Assembly (NCBI GenBank): GCA_001311805.1
Contig: BBCA01000001.1
Location: 1-64,000 of the forward strand
DNA length: 64,000 bases
Direction of reading: 5' to 3'
Source of the DNA: Lentibacillus juripiscarius JCM 12147
GTDB taxonomy: Bacteria > Bacillota > Bacilli > Bacillales_D > Amphibacillaceae
Shown here: positions 9,465-20,458 of the stretch, one piece after another
Position numbering within the stretch: position 1 is the first letter of the stretch
How the letters are laid out: each line of letters starts with the position of its first letter
Translations under genes and position numbers: made by a program
The notes under the pieces: generated by a model
The model's database searches: none
What the model was told of the DNA's origin: nothing
Seen by the model: only the letters and a program-made list of their open reading frames with translations

Positions 9465-11474
9465 TTATTCCTTTTTCTCGTCTGAATCCGTTGAGGAATC
9501 GTCAGTATCATTTGTATCTTCTTCGTAGTTTCCCTGATGCTTTTCTTCTGCCTTCTGCTTCGCTTCCTCATACGTTTCCGGAGTTGATTCATCACCATCT
9601 TTAGAATGGATGTTTACTTTCACATCCGAACCCTTTTCGTCTTTTATTTCAGGCTCCGGCAAAACACCGTCCTCAAACAGTGATTTAATTTGTCTTTTAT
9701 CAAGTGTTTCCACTTCCAGCAATGTTTGTGCCATCAGTTCCAGCTTATCTTTATTTTCGGTAAGAATGGTTTTGGCACGTTCATAGCAGTAATTAATAAA
9801 GTTTTGCATTTCTTTATCAATTTCATGTGCAATTGCATCACTGTAGTTTTGATCGTTTTGTATGTCACGGCCAAGAAAAACTTCCCCGCCGCCGCTTGTA
9901 AACTGCAGCGGTCCGATTTTATCACTCATGCCATACTCCGTAATCATTTTGTGGGCAATGTTGGTAGCCTGCTGGAAGTCATTGTGGGCTCCTGTACTCA
10001 CTTCACCAAACATCACTTCTTCAGCGACCCGACCGCCCAATAATCCGGTAATTTTATCGAAAAGTTCCGGTTTGGTTATGAAAGACCGGTCTTCTTTTGG
10101 CAACTGAATGGCATAACCGCCTGCCTGACCGCGCGGCACAATCGTCACTTTATGAACTTCATCCGCATTCTCCAGGACCAAGCCGACAATGGTATGCCCG
10201 CTTTCATGGTGGGCAACAATGTCGCGCTCCTTCTTGGAAATGACTTTGCTCTTCTTGGAAGGGCCCACAATAACTCGATCAATGGCTTCGTCTACATCTT
10301 CCATGCCGATTTTATCTTTATCGAAGCGCGCTGCAACAAGTGCCGCTTCATTCAGAAGGTTCTCCAGATCGGCACCCGAGAATCCCGGCGTGCGCCTCGC
10401 AATCGTCTCGAGATCAACTGTATCATCAAATGGTTTATTCCGTGCATGTACTTCCAGTACTTCTTCACGACCTTTGACATCCGGACGGTTAACCGTAATC
10501 TGACGGTCAAAGCGCCCAGGACGCAATAGCGCCGGATCGAGAATATCCGGACGGTTCGTTGCAGCAATGATAATGATCCCTTCATTAACACCAAATCCAT
10601 CCATTTCAACGAGCAATTGGTTCAATGTCTGTTCACGTTCATCATGGCCGCCGCCAAGACCTGCACCGCGCTGACGTCCGACAGCATCAATTTCATCTAT
10701 AAATATAATACATGGCGCATTTTTCTTGGCATTTTCAAATAAGTCACGTACACGTGATGCACCGACACCTACAAACATCTCCACAAAGTCTGAACCACTT
10801 ATGGAGAAGAACGGTGTGCCTGCTTCCCCTGCAACAGCACGGGCCAGCAATGTTTTACCTGTTCCCGGAGGTCCTACGAGTAGTACCCCTTTAGGGATTT
10901 TTGCCCCGACTGACGAAAATTTGCGGGGATCCTTTAGAAAATCAACAACTTCAACGAGTTCCTGTTTTTCCTCGTCTGCCCCGGCGACATCTTTAAATCG
11001 AACTTTTTTATTATCTTCACTGACCATTTTGGCCTTATTCTTGCCAAAGTTCATAACGCCGCGACCGCCACCGCCGCCTTGTGCCTGACTTAGGATAAAG
11101 AAGAAAAACAGTCCCAATATCAGAAATGGAATGATTGTTGTCAAAAAGGTTACCCAGCCGCTTGGTTGTTCCTCTTCTTTTACTTTCAGCGAGCTTTGCT
11201 TTGTTGCCTGCTGTGTAATCTCAGAAATGATATTGGTATTATCCGGAACCTGCGCAACAAATTGCTCATCACCCGTTTCGCCGGTAATGCGCATGATTCC
11301 ATTTGCTGGCTGCATCGTCATTTTATCGATTTCGCCATTATTTAACGCATTCATGAATTCCTGTACATTGAATTCTTCTCTTTGTTCATTCGGTCCGTTG
11401 AATACTCCTATGACGCCTATGACGACTAAGAATATTAATAAGTAAAAGATGACATTACGAAATATCCGGTTCAT
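9465..11474 (-). CDS. ftsH: ATP-dependent zinc metalloprotease FtsH
   Basis: Membrane AAA+ protease for quality control and regulated proteolysis. The uninterrupted 669-residue frame has two transmembrane segments (about residues 6-25 and 110-130). It then has Walker [14 protein letters not shown], Walker [12 protein letters not shown], the second region of homology [17 protein letters not shown] and the zinc site HESGH. The last ~60 residues are acidic, low-complexity and probably disordered. The start follows GGAGGTAAGGA. A likely promoter is at 11510-11539. Confidence 0.98.
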   Translation of the reverse strand: MNRIFRNVIFYLLIFLVVIGVIGVFNGPNEQREEFNVQEFMNALNNGEIDKMTMQPANGIMRITGETGDEQFVAQVPDNTNIISEITQQATKQSSLKVKEEEQPSGWVTFLTTIIPFLILGLFFFFILSQAQGGGGGRGVMNFGKNKAKMVSEDNKKVRFKDVAGADEEKQELVEVVDFLKDPRKFSSVGAKIPKGVLLVGPPGTGKTLLARAVAGEAGTPFFSISGSDFVEMFVGVGASRVRDLFENAKKNAPCIIFIDEIDAVGRQRGAGLGGGHDEREQTLNQLLVEMDGFGVNEGIIIIAATNRPDILDPALLRPGRFDRQITVNRPDVKGREEVLEVHARNKPFDDTVDLETIARRTPGFSGADLENLLNEAALVAARFDKDKIGMEDVDEAIDRVIVGPSKKSKVISKKERDIVAHHESGHTIVGLVLENADEVHKVTIVPRGQAGGYAIQLPKEDRSFITKPELFDKITGLLGGRVAEEVMFGEVSTGAHNDFQQATNIAHKMITEYGMSDKIGPLQFTSGGGEVFLGRDIQNDQNYSDAIAHEIDKEMQNFINYCYERAKTILTENKDKLELMAQTLLEVETLDKRQIKSLFEDGVLPEPEIKDEKGSDVKVNIHSKDGDESTPETYEEAKQKAEEKHQGNYEEDTNDTDDSSTDSDEKKE

Positions 11475-11509
11475 TCCTTACCTCCTCCCAAGCGGGAAAA
11501 CTACAACCA

Positions 11510-11539
11510 ATAGTATCATACAGAAAAGTGTCCGCACAA
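11510..11539 (-). promoter_or_regulatory. Candidate ftsH promoter
   Basis: Minus strand TTGTGC (11534-11539), 18-base spacer, TACTAT (11510-11515), about 36 bp upstream of the ftsH ATG. Moderate match to sigma-A. Confidence 0.4.
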
Positions 11540-11631
11540 CTAATATTACTTATCCCGGCAGCAGATGCAACTCTTCCTGCAGCCCCGTTCCTACAAGGAT
11601 TTCTATGCCTTTTCATTCAAATCCATCACAA

Positions 11632-12174
11632 CTATTTTCCGCCATAAATCTCCGGTTTCAGCACACCGATATATGGCAGGTTACGGTATTTCTCTTCATA
11701 ATCAAGGCCATACCCGACCACAAACTCGTTTGGAACCTCAAACCCAGCAATGTCAGCTTTAATATGGGAGGTACGCCCGGATGGCTTATCCAGCAGCGTG
11801 ACAATTTTAATAGAGTTCGCTTTCCGGTACTTGAATAAGTCAACGAGGTAGCTCAACGTAAGGCCACTGTCAATGATATCTTCAATAATCAGTAAGTCAC
11901 GGCCCTCCACTTTCGTATCCAAGTCCTTTACAATTTTTACCTCGCCGGATGACTGCGTCTGGCCGTCGTAGCTTGATACATCCATGAAATCCATTTCGAG
12001 GTATGGATGGATATACCGCAGAACATCTGCCATAAACGGCATAGCACCTTTCAGTACACCGACTGCCAGCGGAAATTTCCCTTCATATTCCTTTGTCAGC
12101 TGGTCTCCAAGTTCCGCACACTTAGCGGCAATTTCTTCTTCCGTAATCAAGATCTTTTCAATATCGTTATGCAT
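11632..12174 (-). CDS. hpt: Hypoxanthine phosphoribosyltransferase
   Basis: Purine salvage enzyme converting hypoxanthine or guanine plus PRPP to IMP/GMP. The uninterrupted 180-residue frame contains the PRPP loop [17 protein letters not shown] and the flexible-loop segment [13 protein letters not shown]. It starts 10 bp after tilS ends and precedes ftsH, the usual tilS-hpt-ftsH order. Confidence 0.97.
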   Translation of the reverse strand: MHNDIEKILITEEEIAAKCAELGDQLTKEYEGKFPLAVGVLKGAMPFMADVLRYIHPYLEMDFMDVSSYDGQTQSSGEVKIVKDLDTKVEGRDLLIIEDIIDSGLTLSYLVDLFKYRKANSIKIVTLLDKPSGRTSHIKADIAGFEVPNEFVVGYGLDYEEKYRNLPYIGVLKPEIYGGK

Positions 12175-12184
12175 GCTGCTCCTC

Positions 12185-13574
12185 CTATTGCTCCCGTTTT
12201 TCGCATGTCAGCTGAATAAATGGCCCCTCTTCCGTTTGCCCTGGCGGAAGCCCTTTTTTCAAACCAGCCAGCCAGAGCACGTTACCATTATTATCAGCTA
12301 GGACCGGCCATGTATCCCTTTCATTTAATGGAATTTTCGCATCGATAAAAATATCTTTCAGCTTTTTGCTTCCATTCAGTCCGCTCCAGCGCATCCGGTC
12401 ACCTGCCTGCCGAGTTCGTATATGTAAAGGCAAGGCGACATTTGCCGCACGACAAGCATAAATAGCCTCTCCTTTTGTTCCCGGGGAGTCTGTATAATAT
12501 GCCGTAAAACACAGGCTATTTGGCAGCTCCAACTCCCCCGGCACATCCAATATCTGGTGGTATGGCTGTAACTGCTCGTCCACAAAATAATAACATGGTC
12601 CGGTAATTTCGTTCCACTTTCAGCTGTTGCGGAAAGTCAAGCCTTGCATTACCGGTATCTTCCGTCAGTAATGCAAAAACTGATCTTCATGAACATAAGA
12701 TAACTTTTCCGGCTGCTCTTCATACAGATAATTTAATATTAGATGAAAGAAACGCCTTTGTAAAGAACGGGAATAGTTATGTAAGGAAGAAATTGAAAAA
12801 GATAAGGATTGTTTCTCCTCATTGATTACAGCTACTTCTTCAAATATTTTTTCGCCTCGGCCATCAGGAATGCATCATCTTCCTGCAGTGACTCACTCAG
12901 GTGCTGTATCGTTCTATGCAGATTACTGTTTTGGGCTTTTAGTAGCGGGAGTACATGGCTGCGGTAATAATTCCGGGTATAGGTATCATCGTGATTGGAT
13001 GGATCACGTCTCGGTGTAATCCCCCACTCCAGGCAATAGTGTTCAATTGCTTCTTTCGTCACACATAATAACGGCCTCACGATACGGCCCGTGGCAAACG
13101 GCCGCATTATTGGTATCCCTGCCAGCGATTGGACACTGGCTGAGTGAACCAGTCCCATCAGCATCGTTTCCGCCTGGTCATCACCATGGTGGCCAAGTGC
13201 CAGATAATCCGCCTGAAACTTCTCCATCTCTCTTTCGAAAAATGCATAGCGCAGGTTCCGTGCTGCCACCTGTGTTCCCAGTTTCTCCTCTTTCTTGTGG
13301 GCTGGAACATCCAATGAAGCCCCTGAAAATTCGATTCCCCAGTTAGCACAGACACGTTTTACATATGTAAGGTCCTCCTGGGATTCGTCCCCCCTCAACT
13401 GATGATCAGCAGTTACAGCGACAAGCCTTAGGTTCCATGCACCGCTTATCCTCCAGAGAAAGTGCAGCAGTGCCATCGAATCCGGACCGCCGGAAACACC
13501 AACCAAAACAGTCGCACCTTTTTTCAGCAGTTCGTTTTTTTAATGAATGAACGGATGTTCGCTTCCAATCCCAT
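12185..13574 (-). CDS. tilS: tRNA(Ile)-lysidine synthetase (several frameshifts)
   Basis: Converts the wobble cytidine of tRNA-Ile(CAU) to lysidine; essential. The ATP-pyrophosphatase loop [27 protein letters not shown] and the [20 protein letters not shown] segment identify it. I place the start at the ATG at 13574 behind AGGAG (M-G-L-E-A-N-I). One base is missing near 13540, and the frame shifts again near 12830, 12660 and 12590. The C-terminal domain ends [13 protein letters not shown]. Corrected length is about 462 residues. Confidence 0.9.
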
Positions 13575-13705
13575 TCCATCTCCTGTCCGTTTACAGTCTT
13601 TTCACTGCAAACGCAAAAATGTCCGCTGCCATTCCGACACATGCGGCTCCTTTTCCTTATCCTACCACAAACCAGCCATCTGAGAAATCACTGCGGCCGA
13701 CCCTA

Positions 13706-14640
13706 TTACGGTAAAAGAAGCGACGACAAGTAATAAAATAACGCAAGCAATATAATGCCGCTCCCCTCTTTAAACACCATGCGGTTCGAGGCAGCAACAG
13801 ACTTTGTTCTAGTATCCCGCCGATTATTTGCACTATTAATTGCCTCCAGCAGTTCATTTCTCATCTCGGCGCTCGACTGATAGTGTCCGACGAGTGCCTT
13901 CTTGAGACAATGCCGGTAGATGCGCAACTGCTTTACATCATGCAGCTTTTTAAATAATGTTGCTTTCGGATTCGCTCCTTTTTCAAAGCGGTTCGGATAA
14001 TAAACAGTTAAAAAATCATGGCCAGTGCGAACAAATCATAACTTGGTTCCGCACGCCTTGAGCCCAGTCCCCAGTAGCCTCTGTCATAAAACTCCGTGTA
14101 CTCTTTAATGGCTCGGCCTATTTGTGTCGTGCCACCGACATCAATCCAGCGAACTTTGATGGGGGAGGAGACTACAATTAGATTTTCCGGCTTGAAATCA
14201 CCAAATACCCAGCCGGCCTTATGCAAATGCTCCAAGTCATCAAGCAACTGCAGCATAAAAACACCCGCCCACTCCTGGCCTTGGTGTTTGATAAAAGATT
14301 GCAGCGACTCTCCGTCCAAGTATTCCATAACATAAAAAGCATACTTGGCATTCGTGGAGGCTTCCCAATCGTCCACATCCAGTAAAGAAGGTCCAAGACG
14401 ATTGCCTTGAACCTTCTGCAGCGACTTGAGTACATTTACTTCTACCGTCATGGATGCAGCATTTTCACTGATTTTCAAGGCAGCATAGCGACCGTTCTGT
14501 TCACAGAGGTAGACAGTGCCGACAGCGCCCTGGCCAAGTCTGCGTTTGATGACATAGCGTTTTCGGTGCCATTTGCCGGTTATGACTGTTCCCGGCCGTA
14601 TATTAATGCCCTGCTTCTTCCATGCCTGGTTCATCTTCAT
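13706..14640 (-). CDS. yabT: Membrane-tethered Ser/Thr protein kinase, YabT-like (one frameshift)
   Basis: Hanks-type kinase expressed in sporulation in B. subtilis, where it phosphorylates RecA. The glycine loop LGQGAVGTVYLC, ATP lysine in ALKIS and the catalytic loop FGDFKPENL are present; DFG is replaced by DVGG. A missing T near 14020 ends the frame early; restored, it continues LTVYYPNRFEKGA to a C-terminal transmembrane helix (IILLALFYYLSSLLL) lacking an external domain. It overlaps yabS by 38 bp. Confidence 0.88.
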
Positions 14641-15343
14641 CCCTCAAGCTCCTTAACAAGCTTTTCTTCCCAAATTGATACATTGCTTCCCGTATCGCCG
14701 GACCTGTCGGAGTAATTCCACCACTGGTCAGTTTTGGGAATACGTTAGAAATAGAGTCAAGTTCCGGTGACCAGTCCAACACTTTCTGAATTTGTTTGCG
14801 CTTGCCTGGAAAATGGTAAATGGAGAAACGATTGCGGCCGATCCGGGCATTGAGGCTAATGGACAAGTCGGTAAGGGCTTCCTTAACGGTCGGAAGCTTA
14901 TCATGCATGCTGGCGCTTGTATCAACCAGTATTAATACCTCTAAATCGCACGTCTCACCCATATCTTCCACGACTTCCATAATTTCACCGCGTTTTTCGG
15001 GCTCAATCTCCTCCAGATTCTGTTCCGGTCCGAGAATCTGCTTCAGCTCCTGATTAACAAACCCTTGTATGGTCTGTGTCATCGCCTGCTTTGTCACCAT
15101 CTGTACCGTCTGTGATAATGCCTGTTTGTAAACAATCTGACTGAGACCACCGCCGGAATTTGCAATGTCTTCCACCTCTTGAAATCCTTCAGGTTCCTCC
15201 GTCTGATCATCATCAAGGATTCCAATGACATTAACAGCAATACCCTGCTGCTGTGCCAATGCTGCCGTAACAGACGGGTCTTCCCCTTTATTGGAACAGC
15301 CGTCGGTAATCAGCAGTATTTGTTTCAATGTTCCTTTTTTCAC
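14603..15343 (-). CDS. yabS: VWA-domain protein YabS
   Basis: A 246-residue protein with two half-VWA features: an N-terminal LLITDGCSNKGEDPS and a complete MIDAS-type DTSAS motif near residue 140, followed by TSGGITPTG. It is conserved next to spoIIE and yabT in sporulating bacilli. The molecular role is not established. The frame is uninterrupted and overlaps the kinase gene, so the two are probably co-translated. Confidence 0.88.
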   Translation of the reverse strand: MKKGTLKQILLITDGCSNKGEDPSVTAALAQQQGIAVNVIGILDDDQTEEPEGFQEVEDIANSGGGLSQIVYKQALSQTVQMVTKQAMTQTIQGFVNQELKQILGPEQNLEEIEPEKRGEIMEVVEDMGETCDLEVLILVDTSASMHDKLPTVKEALTDLSISLNARIGRNRFSIYHFPGKRKQIQKVLDWSPELDSISNVFPKLTSGGITPTGPAIREAMYQFGKKSLLRSLRDEDEPGMEEAGH

Positions 15344-16125
15344 CTGGCATACCTCCCTGTTAAATCCACTACCATCATCGACACAAACAGGGAATAATAT
15401 ACATTGGCCCCTCGCTCAGGCGATATTTGTTATAAGACAGAGGACCTTCTGTGTCTGCGATTACTCGGCACAACACGCACTATTAGGTCATCCTTTTAGC
15501 AATATAAATCTTAGTGCAAATCGCACATAATAACAGATTGAGAATTTTCGTTCCCAATCTGTTGCTTTGTGTGCTAAATGGCATGTTACTTAAAGTATAT
15601 TCCTTTTGATTCTAGCAGTTGATATAAAATGTGCAGTAACGGCCCCGCCCGATTCCGCTGCGGGCAGTTGCTTTCCGCGGGCACGGCTTCAGCCGAGACT
15701 CCTGTGGGAGCAGAGGCCTAGATGAGACCCCGCAATGCGCAAGCACAAAGCAAGACTTCACTGAGTAATCTGCGACCTGCGAGGAGCGTATGCTTCGCCG
15801 AGTAAGCTTGCAACGTGACGAGCATGAGGAGGCTCATCAGCCGCCCACGGAAAGCGACGAGCAAGACATCCACCGAGTAAACTGCGAGTTGCGAGGAGCG
15901 TATGCTTCACCGATAAAACCTGCAACGCGACAAGCACCCAAGTGTATTTCCGTAGCGGTAATTAGTGCGCATTCCATTTGTGAAAAACAATGAATCCTAT
16001 TGTGAATTCATCTGCTATTTTCATTGCTGATTTCTATGCGATTAGCCATGACTTTTTCCTGTTTGCGCCTCAAAAGAGAACGTCTTAGGGAAGCCAATAT
16101 TGTGGCAAACACTGGCCTGTCTTTT
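15344..16125. other. Gene-free interval between yabS and spoIIE
   Basis: No supportable gene in 780 bp. It holds repeat B1 (15650-15958), an AACAGATTG/CAATCTGTT hairpin at 15529-15560 of unknown role, and a hairpin at 15981-16013 (ATGAAT-N10-ATTCAT then TGTTTTT on the minus strand) that could terminate spoIIE transcription. Confidence 0.6.
15650..15958 (+). repeat. Long GC-rich repeat family B, copy B1
   Basis: About 310 bp containing GACTCCTGTGGGAGCAGAGG, GATGAGACCCCGCAATGCGC and two internal copies of a TGCGAGGAGCGTATGCTTC unit. A diverged copy lies in inverted orientation at 19009-19286, with a 3' stub at 52370-52402. Short open frames inside it are not genes. Confidence 0.85.
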
Positions 16126-18583
16126 TTATACATCGTCACTGTGCTTGTACATCAGAATAAATGGGGATGGACGCCCATTGCGGTGCATTTTTTCTACCTT
16201 AGTAACGACAACTGTCATATCATCCTCAATAGCACCTGACCTAGTACGTACAACCTCTTCCAGTAATAAATCCGCAATCTCTTGTGCATCATCTGTTTTC
16301 AATTCCCGGATTTTCCGTTTCAGCCACACATCCGTATCTTCAATATGCTTTGGACCGTCCAGTATACCGTCACTCATCATGATCAAGATGTCTTCTGATT
16401 TCAGCTGCTCTCCGACAATGTCTACATCAAATTCCTGGATAATTCCCATTGGCAAGTTGCTAGACTCCACCTTAATAATCTCCTCGCCTCGTTTTATAAA
16501 CTTGGGGCTGAACCGATTTTCAAAAACCGTACAAATGCATTATGAAGGTTAACGACAGCCAGATCCAACGTAGCGTACATTTCATCACGGGTCCGGAGTG
16601 ACAAAATGGAATTAATCGATTTGATGGCCACTTTTTCAGGAATGCCTGTCTGCAAAATTTGCTGGAGAAGCCGCAGCGTCTCTTCACTTTCTTCATTTGC
16701 CCGCTGGCCGTTACCCATTCCGTCGCTGATTGCAAGGGCGTGTTTTCCTTCTCCGAGTTCAATTGTCCGGTAACTGTCACCGGAAACGAGGCCGCCTCCT
16801 TTTGCCGCATTAGCAATGCCTGTCTCTACTACATATTCCTTGGCCGATCCGAACACCAATTGGCAATACCCATTTGGAAAGGGCGAAACCTCTTCTTTTT
16901 TGACAACAATCATCTCATTTAAAATATCTGACAGAACTGGAGCAATGAGCTTGGGTCCTTCACCATGGTAATCGTAAAACGACAGTGTCATTTCGATATC
17001 GATGTTGCCTTTTTCCAGCCCGTAAATATCCAGTTTCTCCACTTCGATACCCATGTTCTGCAATGCATTCATAATCTGCATTTCCTGTTTTCGTGATGCT
17101 TCCGTTCTTTAAGAATTTCATTAGCAAAGTCGTCCATGACATCTGACACGCCCTGCAGCTGATCGGCGACAAACTGTTTACTTTCCAGTACCTGTTTTTT
17201 CAATTGCTTGTTTGCCTCGAAGAATGATGCTTCTTCCTTCATGGCATCAAGTACTTTCTTTGACTTTACACAATGGTTCTCAAAGCTATACATCGATTTG
17301 CGATCGGGCTCTTTTCCATCTGCAAGGTCATCTTTCAAATGTTCCATTAAGGTATATGTTTTGTCGAACTGCTGCTGCCAGCACCGTTCCTTCATGAAAC
17401 AGGATTGACACGTCTTTTCCGTTACCTGGCTCAGGAAATAATCGGTATCCCGCCTGTCATCGATGTCATCCTCTTTGCTCTCTTCTGCTGCTGAGAAACT
17501 TTTCGACAGTGCCTCAAATACGTCAGAGAACTGTTCCACGCGCTTGGCTGTTACATTACGTACCTTCTGTAAGTATTGTTCCTGTTCGTTCGTATATTCC
17601 TCCGTCCCAGGAATGTAACGGGACAACTTTTTGATCAAGCTTGCCGGTGTCAATAGGAAAAGAATGATAGCCATCAGTGTTTCCATAAGCGAAGGGACAA
17701 CTGCTGCCACATCCGCGTAAATAGCAACCAAAACGTCCCGACCAAGAGACCAGCACTGACCCCCGGCTTTCCTCCCTCTTTCAGCAGTCCGCCAAGCAGC
17801 CCGGAAAAAGCGAGCAGACTCATCTGATAGAGATTCGCAACATTGGCCAGTGACAGAATGAGCCCTGCCACGACACCAACAGTAGATCCGATTGCTGCCC
17901 CACCAACAAAGGAAAGCAATAAGACAAAGTACCGGGAAAAAATCTGTTCAATCGAAGCATTATACACTTCCCAGCCGATGGTTCCGGTCAGTATTGATGC
18001 GATGAGGATAATCATGCAGACAATTTCCTCATTTTTTAATGCAGGTTTATAACGTTGTGGTGATAAAAGCGGAATGCTTTGCATAAAGATTAATACTAGG
18101 ACAGCACCCAATACTCCCTCCACTAATAGCAGCATCCATTCATAAGATGACAGCTGATCACGGATGGAGTAAATAATATTCTTGGTGCCGCTGTCGAAAT
18201 GAACACAATAAGCGGCATTAGAACTTGCTGTTTTTGCGTTTGCTTCACAAGTCCTGCCATGAAAAGGAACACAATCGTGGCCAATGCAATGAAAGCACCA
18301 TGGACAAGCGAATAGCTTAATGCACCACACAAAGCAAATAACATAACCTTTGCCGCCTTTTCCCGTTGAATAAACCAAATAGTTGCCAAAAAGGCAATGG
18401 CAAAGGGAGAAACAACAGACAATATAATGGCTCGTCCAAGTAAAAACCGACAATATAGAACAGCCAGCCTTTTTCGAACAGCATTGTCTTCAGTGCAGAT
18501 GTTATTTTTATGCGGAACTTGTCCAGGAGACGATCATGCATATCACGTGCAGCAGGTTTGAGCTCTGGAACAGAATTTATCAT
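16126..18583 (-). CDS. spoIIE: Stage II sporulation protein E, PP2C phosphatase (about five frameshifts)
   Basis: Dephosphorylates SpoIIAA to activate sigma-F in the forespore and acts in polar septation. The N-terminal half is a multi-pass membrane region (LFYIVGF, MLLLVEGVLGAVLVLIF, YFVLLLSFVGGAAIG). A cysteine-containing linker follows (CQSCFMKERCW), then the PP2C domain with SDGMGNGQRANEESEE, MMSDGILDG and EDDMTVVVT. The frame breaks near 18440, 18185, 17730, 17075 and 16485; at the last a missing T separates GSAPS from FIKRGEE. The start ATG at 18583 follows AGGGAG. Corrected length about 818 residues. Confidence 0.93.
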
Positions 18584-18746
18584 ATTCAACCACTCCCTCT
18601 TGCAACCCATTAAAACACAGGATGCTAACTTTTTGTCAAAACAAGAGGAAGGAATTAAAAAATCGTTCGACTTCTTTCAAGCTGGACAAGCGATATTCTA
18701 CATGACATTCCGTATTCTGTTTATTTATGTCAATGAGAAATACCCA

Positions 18747-18775
18747 TTGACACATTGGACATGCTGTTATAATAT
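18747..18775 (+). promoter_or_regulatory. Promoter of tRNA-Met
   Basis: Plus strand TTGACA (18747-18752) with TAATAT after 17 bases (18770-18775); the overlapping TATAAT is at 15 bases. It ends about 19 bp before the tRNA, giving it its own transcript. Confidence 0.7.
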
Positions 18776-18793
18776 ATCATTTGTGACTAATTC

Positions 18794-18867
18794 GGCGGCG
18801 TAGCTCAGCTGGCGAGAGCGTACGGTTCATACCCGTAAGGTCGGGGGTTCGAACCCCTCCGCCGCCA
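18794..18867 (+). tRNA. tRNA-Met (CAT anticodon)
   Basis: A 74-nt cloverleaf: acceptor GGCGGCG/CGCCGCC, D-arm GCTCAGCTGGCGAGAGC, anticodon stem TACGG/CCGTA around TTCATAC (CAT at 18828-18830) and T-arm GGGGGTTCGAACCCC. CCA is not encoded. The first acceptor pair G-C suggests elongator tRNA-Met, although a CAT anticodon could also be the lysidine-modified tRNA-Ile2. It is on the plus strand, opposite to the neighbouring genes. Confidence 0.95.
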
Positions 18868-18901
18868 TACAGATAAAATGGGTGCCATGCCCAGAAGGAG
18901 A

Positions 18902-18929
18902 AGAATCGGTGAAGACACCGGTTCTTTTT
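18902..18929 (+). terminator. Terminator of tRNA-Met
   Basis: AGAATCGGTG-AAGA-CACCGGTTCT followed by TTTT on the plus strand, 34 bp after the tRNA. Confidence 0.8.
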
Positions 18930-19008
18930 GGTTGTTTTCTAAATGACTGTTGCTTTTTGCCGCAGTTGGAATATAATGCGACATAACTTTGTATGAGTGT
19001 TAAACCGC

Positions 19009-19286
19009 CGCTGCGGAAATACACTTGGGTGCTCGTCGTGTTGCAAGTTTTTCGTTGAAGCAGCACTCCTCGCAACTCGCAGATTACTCGGTGGATGTTT
19101 CGCTCGTCGCTTTCCGTGGGCGGCTGATGAGCCTCCTCATGCTCGTCGCGTTAAAAGCCAATTCGGTGATGCGTACGCTCCTCGCAGGTCGCAGATTACT
19201 CGTGGAATCCTTGCTTTGTGCTTGCGCATTGCGGGGTCTCATCTAGGCCTCTGCCCCCACAGGAGTCTCCGTGTATTTCCTCCGCT
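19009..19286 (-). repeat. Long GC-rich repeat family B, copy B2 (inverted relative to B1)
   Basis: Reverse complement of much of B1: the same AATACACTTGGGTGCTCGTC, GGCGGCTGATGAGCCTCCTC and GGGGTCTCATCTAGGCCTCT blocks occur in opposite order. Together B1 and B2 bracket spoIIE and tRNA-Met. A more diverged relative (CTGGGCGAACAGCACGTG, GAAGACCCCGCAGC) occupies about 19345-19430. The rest of 18930-19470 holds nothing else I can identify. Confidence 0.85.
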
Positions 19287-19473
19287 GGTTTGAAGATATT
19301 CCGCTTCTAATCATTGTTAGTGCTATTATAATGGTTGATTAAGCGGAGGGTAGTCGACTCCTGGGCGAACAGCACGTGTCTGAAGACCCCGCAGCACTTG
19401 TACCCGGAGCGGTATGCTGTGTCGCAGTTTAAGGAATTTGTTCAGTAGCGTTTCATTCTTTAAGGTGACCGGC

Positions 19474-19515
19474 TAAAAAAGCAGGCATCCCACTAAAAGG
19501 GATGCCTGCTTTTTA
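19474..19515 (-). terminator. Terminator after yabR
   Basis: AAAAAAGCAGGCATCCC-N8-GGGATGCCTGCTTTTT, a strong stem with A and T tracts on both sides, so it can act on both strands. It lies about 55 bp 3' of the yabR stop. Confidence 0.9.
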
Positions 19516-19570
19516 TATATGGTGAATTCCGGATCAAATTTTGCATCAATTGATCATAGACAGCAAACTG

Positions 19571-19951
19571 CTATCCTCTTTTCGCACCACGACCTCCCCG
19601 CTTGGATTCCGTGTGCTTCTTCAAAGAGGCTAAACGTTCATCCGAATCTTTGAGAAACTTGTTCATTTTAGATTCAAAGGACTCCGTACGCTGACGGGGC
19701 CGCTGGCGTGGCGGTTTATCCTTTGCTTTCTTGATGGATAGGCCAATCTTCCCATCCTTTTCGACATTGATGACTTTTACTGTCACACTGTCGCCAACAC
19801 TTAGGTGTTCATTAATATCTTTCACATAATTGTCAGCAACCTCACTAATATGGACCAGACCTGTTTTTCCTTTCTCAATTTCGACAAAGGCCCCAAAATT
19901 AGTGATACCGGTCACCTTTCCCTGCAGCTTGCTGCCTACTTCGATTGACAT
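19571..19951 (-). CDS. yabR: S1-domain RNA-binding protein YabR
   Basis: A 126-residue protein with one N-terminal S1 domain (residues about 5-75: GSKLQGKVTGITNFGAFVEI, GLVHISEVAD, GKIGLSIK) and a basic arginine- and glycine-rich tail. Relatives bind RNA or ribosomes. The frame is uninterrupted and begins after GGAGGAG. It lies downstream of divIC as in B. subtilis. Confidence 0.93.
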   Translation of the reverse strand: MSIEVGSKLQGKVTGITNFGAFVEIEKGKTGLVHISEVADNYVKDINEHLSVGDSVTVKVINVEKDGKIGLSIKKAKDKPPRQRPRQRTESFESKMNKFLKDSDERLASLKKHTESKRGGRGAKRG

Positions 19952-20022
19952 AAAAAGTGCTCCTCCTTAGAATTTTGAAAAGTGTACTTCTACTATATTA
20001 TAGCCATTCATGTAAAAGTGTG

Positions 20023-20402
20023 TCAATAAGAGGGGTCTTTATCGGGAATTTTAAAAATCAATTCGCCTTCTTTGGAGAAGAAATAGTTCGTGCGGGCAAT
20101 CTCCAGCACATATTCCTCATTATTCAACAAACTGATCTCTTCCTTCAGATTCTGTTCTCTTTCCTCAAGATTGGCAAGCCTGTCCTCCAGCTGCTCATGT
20201 TGTTCCTTTTTCTCCGCCTGCAATGCGCGCTGGTTCAAATGGTATGCAGTAAGGCTGCCGACAATCAGCATGACAAGCACAGAAAAAATACAAGCCGGCG
20301 CACTAGTCGCTTTTTCTTTCGCTTTTGTCTGGCTATGTAGGCATCGTACTGCTCCATGTAATTGGAATCCAGGCGTGTAACTGTTTTCTTATCTGCCGAC
20401 AC
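20023..20402 (-). CDS. divIC: Cell-division protein DivIC (one frameshift)
   Basis: Bitopic divisome protein working with FtsL and DivIB. A basic cytoplasmic start (RQKRKKKRLVRRL) precedes one transmembrane segment (LVMLIVGSLTAYHL) and a leucine-rich coiled coil (EQLEDRLANLEEREQNLKEE). A missing T in a T7 run near 20290 splits the membrane segment; VFFSVLVML is restored with it. I choose a GTG start at 20402 because GAGGAGG lies nine bases upstream. Corrected length about 126 residues. Confidence 0.9.
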
Positions 20403-20458
20403 GAATCACTACCTCCTCTTTGACAGCAATTGCTTTATCCTTTTCCTGCATATATTCT

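Noticed and set aside
15650..15958. CRISPR array at the tandem units of repeat B1
   Set aside because: Only two imperfect units of ~95 bp, no uniform short repeat with unique spacers, and no cas genes in the window.
15790..15993. Arginine- and serine-rich frames inside family B repeats (also 19025-19293)
   Set aside because: They are translations of GC-rich repeats, not conserved proteins.
18590..18750. Spo0A-activated spoIIE promoter with TTGACA near 18645 and a weak 0A-like AGTCGAA
   Set aside because: The -10 region and box matches are too poor to place with confidence, although such a promoter is expected.
18827..19075. Frame ending AAEGFEPPTLRV on the minus strand
   Set aside because: This is the familiar reverse translation of a tRNA T-arm and acceptor.
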